From assembly GCA_948560485.1 (NCBI GenBank), contig CAOXUF010000133.1, positions 1 through 6,354 of the forward strand: a DNA stretch of 6,354 nt, written 5' to 3'. A model generated the notes under the pieces. That model worked only from the letters and a program-made list of their open reading frames with translations, did not search any database and was not told the origin of the DNA. Every line of letters begins with the position of its first letter. Position 1 is the first letter of the stretch. The DNA is from an uncultured Eubacterium sp. GTDB lineage: Bacteria; Bacillota_A; Clostridia; Lachnospirales; Lachnospiraceae. This document shows, in pieces, positions 4,716 through 6,354 of the stretch. Both the position numbers and the translations under genes were made by a program.

Positions 4716-4732
4716 AAGGAGGATTTTCAACT

Positions 4733-5026
4733 ATGAAGCAATTATATGTATTATGTAGTAGAGATTGTGGAACAAATAGGCTTGTATATTATACAGGGAA
4801 AGAAAGTTTTCACGGTAGTTTATATTTTGGAAATGTGTTAGAAGCTAAAAAATTTGAAAGTTTACAAGAGGTTGCAAATTTGATTGCGCAGCCAAGCGAC
4901 ACATTTTATCTTGGTATAAATATTATTGGTATAGCAGATGTGACTTTTGAGAAGTTAAAAGAAAGTAAAGAAACGGATCGAATTTTATATGATAAATTTC
5001 ACGATCCGAATTATGCAATTAGATAA
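4733..5026 (+). CDS. Unknown 97-residue protein
   Basis: The family is not recognised. The protein opens with a strand (QLYVLCSRDCG), followed by RLVYYTGKESF and a strand-helix region (SLYFGNVLEAKKFESLQEVANLIAQ, 29-53) that reads like a small alpha/beta domain. A hydrophobic strand (TFYLGINIIGIADVTF, 57-72) and a charged C-terminal tail complete it. C8 and C12 lie in a C-x3-C arrangement without other Cys. AAGGAGG at 4716-4722 starts right after the stop of the membrane-protein gene and is 10 bases before the ATG, so the two genes are very probably cotranscribed. Confidence 0.75.
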   Translation: MKQLYVLCSRDCGTNRLVYYTGKESFHGSLYFGNVLEAKKFESLQEVANLIAQPSDTFYLGINIIGIADVTFEKLKESKETDRILYDKFHDPNYAIR

Positions 5027-5069
5027 ATAACCGATAAATCGTGTATTTCAACCATAGAAGGGATAAAGC

Positions 5070-5255
5070 ATGAAAAAATATAGATTTAGAAAATTAAATA
5101 ATGGATGGCGTTTTAAAATCGGTGGAACGTCTGGAGAAGCGTTTGGAATTACACTAAGATATTTTAATAAATGTGGCTTCCGGCTTCTTATAAATTTCAA
5201 TACGGATTTCCTTATAAATCTTTTTGGATTCAATCAAAAGATTATCGGCGTTTAA
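5070..5255 (+). CDS. Unknown 61-residue basic protein
   Basis: The product MKKYRFRKLNNGWRFKIGG... is basic at its N-terminus and has a hydrophobic, Phe- and Asn-rich C-terminal half (CGFRLLINFNTDFLINLFGF, 35-54) that could be a buried helix or a short amphipathic membrane-associated segment. AAGGGA at 5058-5063 lies 6 bases before the ATG, a moderate ribosome binding site. The reverse strand is also open over 5048-5233, but that frame has no visible start signal and opposes all neighbours, so the forward reading is preferred. No family is recognised, and of the complete genes here this and the 41-residue peptide are the least certain. Confidence 0.55.
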   Translation: MKKYRFRKLNNGWRFKIGGTSGEAFGITLRYFNKCGFRLLINFNTDFLINLFGFNQKIIGV

Positions 5256-5288
5256 ACCCGATACAAGCCCATTTAAAGCCTTAAATCA

Positions 5289-5308
5289 GCGCATATGCAA
5301 ATATGTGT
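5289..5308 (+). other. Hairpin with GCAA tetraloop
   Basis: GCGCATAT (5289-5296) pairs with ATATGTGT (5301-5308) over eight pairs, two of them G-U, around GCAA, a GNRA-type stable tetraloop. It lies in the 112-base gap after the 61-residue gene; a T-run is missing, so it is a weak or Rho-type end at most. Confidence 0.35.
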
Positions 5309-5313
5309 GTGCG

Positions 5314-5342
5314 TTGCGTTAAGTCCTTAAATAAGGTAAAAT
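5314..5342 (+). promoter_or_regulatory. Possible promoter of the gene at 5368
   Basis: TTGCGT (5314-5319) and TAAAAT (5337-5342) are separated by the optimal 17 bases. The -10 box matches consensus at five of six positions, the -35 box only at its first three. The spacer contains the small dyad CCTTAAATAAGG (5325-5336), which could bind a regulator. Confidence 0.35.
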
Positions 5343-5367
5343 AAGAGCGTCAGGAGGGTATACAACT

Positions 5368-5616
5368 ATGAAAAGAATATCATTTATAATGCACATAGAT
5401 GCAGACGGAAAAATAACGGTAAAGGAAATTTTAACCTATATCATTCAGAATTTGCCCGAAATAAAGGTTCCTGATACCGATATAATGCAAATACCTCTTG
5501 CAGCGTTGGCATTGTCGGAAGATAGTACAAAACATTGCATAGACGGCGAGGTATATGCTAAAAAGTGGAAAGATGGAAGATACACAGAGTATGAAATAAC
5601 TTTGATTTTTGGATAA
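5368..5616 (+). CDS. Unknown 82-residue protein
   Basis: The sequence starts with a strand (KRISFIMHID), then DGKITVKEILTYIIQNLP (a turn and helix, 13-30), a linker VPDTDIMQIPLAALALSED, and a C-terminal strand pair (DGEVYAKKW, RYTEYEITLIF). This reads as a compact alpha/beta domain of no family I can name. AGGAGGG at 5352-5358 is 9 bases before the ATG. It stands alone between a possible promoter at 5314-5342 and the strong terminator at 5643-5679, so it is the last gene of its transcript. Confidence 0.75.
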   Translation: MKRISFIMHIDADGKITVKEILTYIIQNLPEIKVPDTDIMQIPLAALALSEDSTKHCIDGEVYAKKWKDGRYTEYEITLIFG

Positions 5617-5642
5617 ATAAAAGGCATATAAAGAGAAGTATT

Positions 5643-5679
5643 AAGCAAGTGACAAGTAATAATGTTACTTGCTTTTATT
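5643..5679 (+). terminator. Intrinsic terminator
   Basis: AAGCAAGTGACA (5643-5654) pairs with TGTTACTTGCTT (5663-5674) over twelve pairs with one G-U, around the 8-base loop AGTAATAA. The descending arm runs into TTTTATT (5673-5679). This is the only hairpin in the window with both a long stem and a T-rich tail, and it follows the gene ending at 5616. The next gene's ribosome binding site begins 12 bases later with no visible promoter between, so some readthrough may feed that gene. Confidence 0.8.
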
Positions 5680-5703
5680 ATTGAAAAAATGGAGGATTAT
5701 ACA

Positions 5704-6332
5704 ATGGAAATTAAAAGATATTTAGGTTTTACGGACGGGATCAAAGAACCACGCAAAACAAAAGTCGAAAATGAATTAGACCGACTTTATAGATATAATG
5801 GAAACATTTACAATACAACAACTTTTTTGTGTGTTAAATTGTTAGATGGATGCTATCCTGACAAAAAGGAAAATTATCAATATTACAAGTGCAATGGAGA
5901 ATTAAGCAAACCCAAAACATTATATATGTACATGAATTCGGACGGGAAACAGTATTTTGAATTAAACAAAACTCAATATGATTTTGTGTGTTATCTGTTG
6001 GAAAATGGATTGAACAAAGAAGAAGTCATTATAACATATGATAATGCAGATGTGGCTTACCATGAATCATTAAAACAGGAAGAACAGAAAGAAAAAGCAC
6101 GACAGGAAGCAAAAGAACAAAGAAAAGCAGAGGAAAAGGAAAATTTCAAAATCTGGATATACAAAGAATCTGAAAAAATACCTGATTTTCAGAAGGAAAT
6201 TATTGATTCTATTTTCTTTGCGATTTATGGACAGGAAAACGCATGGAATTATTCTCTTGCCGTTTGTATCAATAACTATAATAATCCCTTGTGCAAGGAA
6301 GAAGCAATCGCAAGGCTGCATAATGACAATAA
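5704..6332 (+). CDS. Unknown protein with central coiled coil, 3' end missing
   Basis: About 210 codons of this gene are present; the frame stays open to the contig end, so the C-terminus is lost. GGAGGA at 5691-5696 is 7 bases before the ATG. The N-terminal 115 residues (MEIKRYLGFTDG..., FLCVKLLDGCYP, YYKCNGELSKPKTLYMYMNSDGK) look like a mixed strand/helix domain; Cys 43, 50, 63 and 96 are scattered. Residues about 121-148 are almost only Glu, Lys, Gln, Arg and Ala and should form a charged helix or coiled coil. A further helical domain (FKIWIYKESEKIPDFQKEII, 148-167, and on to about 207) follows. No family is recognised. Translation beyond residue 210 (DRKSTRL) comes from adapter sequence and must be discarded. 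Confidence 0.8.
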
Positions 6333-6354
6333 AGATCGGAAGAGCACACGTCTG
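6333..6354 (+). other. Illumina TruSeq adapter at the contig end (artefact)
   Basis: The final 22 bases begin AGATCGGAAGAGC and continue ACACGTCTG, the standard start of the Illumina TruSeq read-1 adapter. It is not part of the organism's DNA. It keeps the last reading frame open and encodes the known artefact peptide DRKSTRL. Confidence 0.97.

Noticed and set aside
5048..5233. Minus-strand frame over the 61-residue gene
   Set aside because: No ribosome binding site seen and opposite to every other gene in the window.
6070..6321. Minus-strand Phe/Leu-rich frame resembling membrane segments
   Set aside because: It is the complement of the Lys/Glu-rich coiled coil of the 5704 gene; GAA/AAA codons read backwards give Phe-rich sequence.
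1..6354. CRISPR array, tRNA, insertion sequence or integrase
   Set aside because: No regularly spaced repeats, no cloverleaf, no transposase or recombinase motifs were seen on either strand.

Overview
The window is an AT-rich, densely packed, one-strand gene run. Strong AGGAGG-type ribosome binding sites, canonical sigma-A-like promoter hexamers and short intergenic gaps point to a low-GC Gram-positive bacterium, most likely a gut-type Clostridia/Lachnospiraceae host (inference). The content (a ribbon-helix-helix regulator, an ArdA-family antirestriction protein and about eleven small proteins of no recognised family) fits the accessory or leading region of a conjugative element or plasmid. 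No relaxase, integrase, replication gene, tRNA, rRNA, IS element or CRISPR array is visible, so the element type cannot be settled from this piece.

Layout. (1) 1-205: an extended -10 promoter followed by a 50-residue ribbon-helix-helix DNA-binding protein. (2) 206-636: 431 bases with no convincing gene but several long inverted repeats, a near-consensus promoter (470-497) flanked by TAACAG repeats, and a leader hairpin before the next gene. (3) 637-2047: a 209-aa protein with an N-terminal Cys cluster, a 41-aa very basic peptide, a 114-aa protein and a 58-aa protein, each with its own ribosome binding site. (4) 2048-2256: a GC-rich patch, a long hairpin, an extended -10 promoter and a further hairpin, directly upstream of ardA. 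(5) 2257-4063: ardA and three tightly spaced unknown genes, probably one operon. (6) 4064-5616: five more small genes, including one two-helix membrane protein, with a long two-part hairpin at 4333-4396. (7) 5643-5679: the clearest intrinsic terminator. (8) 5704-6332: the 5' part of a further unknown gene, cut by the contig end.

The last 22 bases (6333-6354) are Illumina TruSeq adapter, not biology. They add the false tail DRKSTRL to the final reading frame. The biological sequence therefore ends at about 6332.

Working model (inference): the RHH protein controls the downstream promoter at 470-497. The ardA block, behind a hairpin-rich leader, would protect incoming DNA from type I restriction. 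The unknown small genes next to it are candidates for further anti-defence or establishment functions, but nothing in their sequences proves this.
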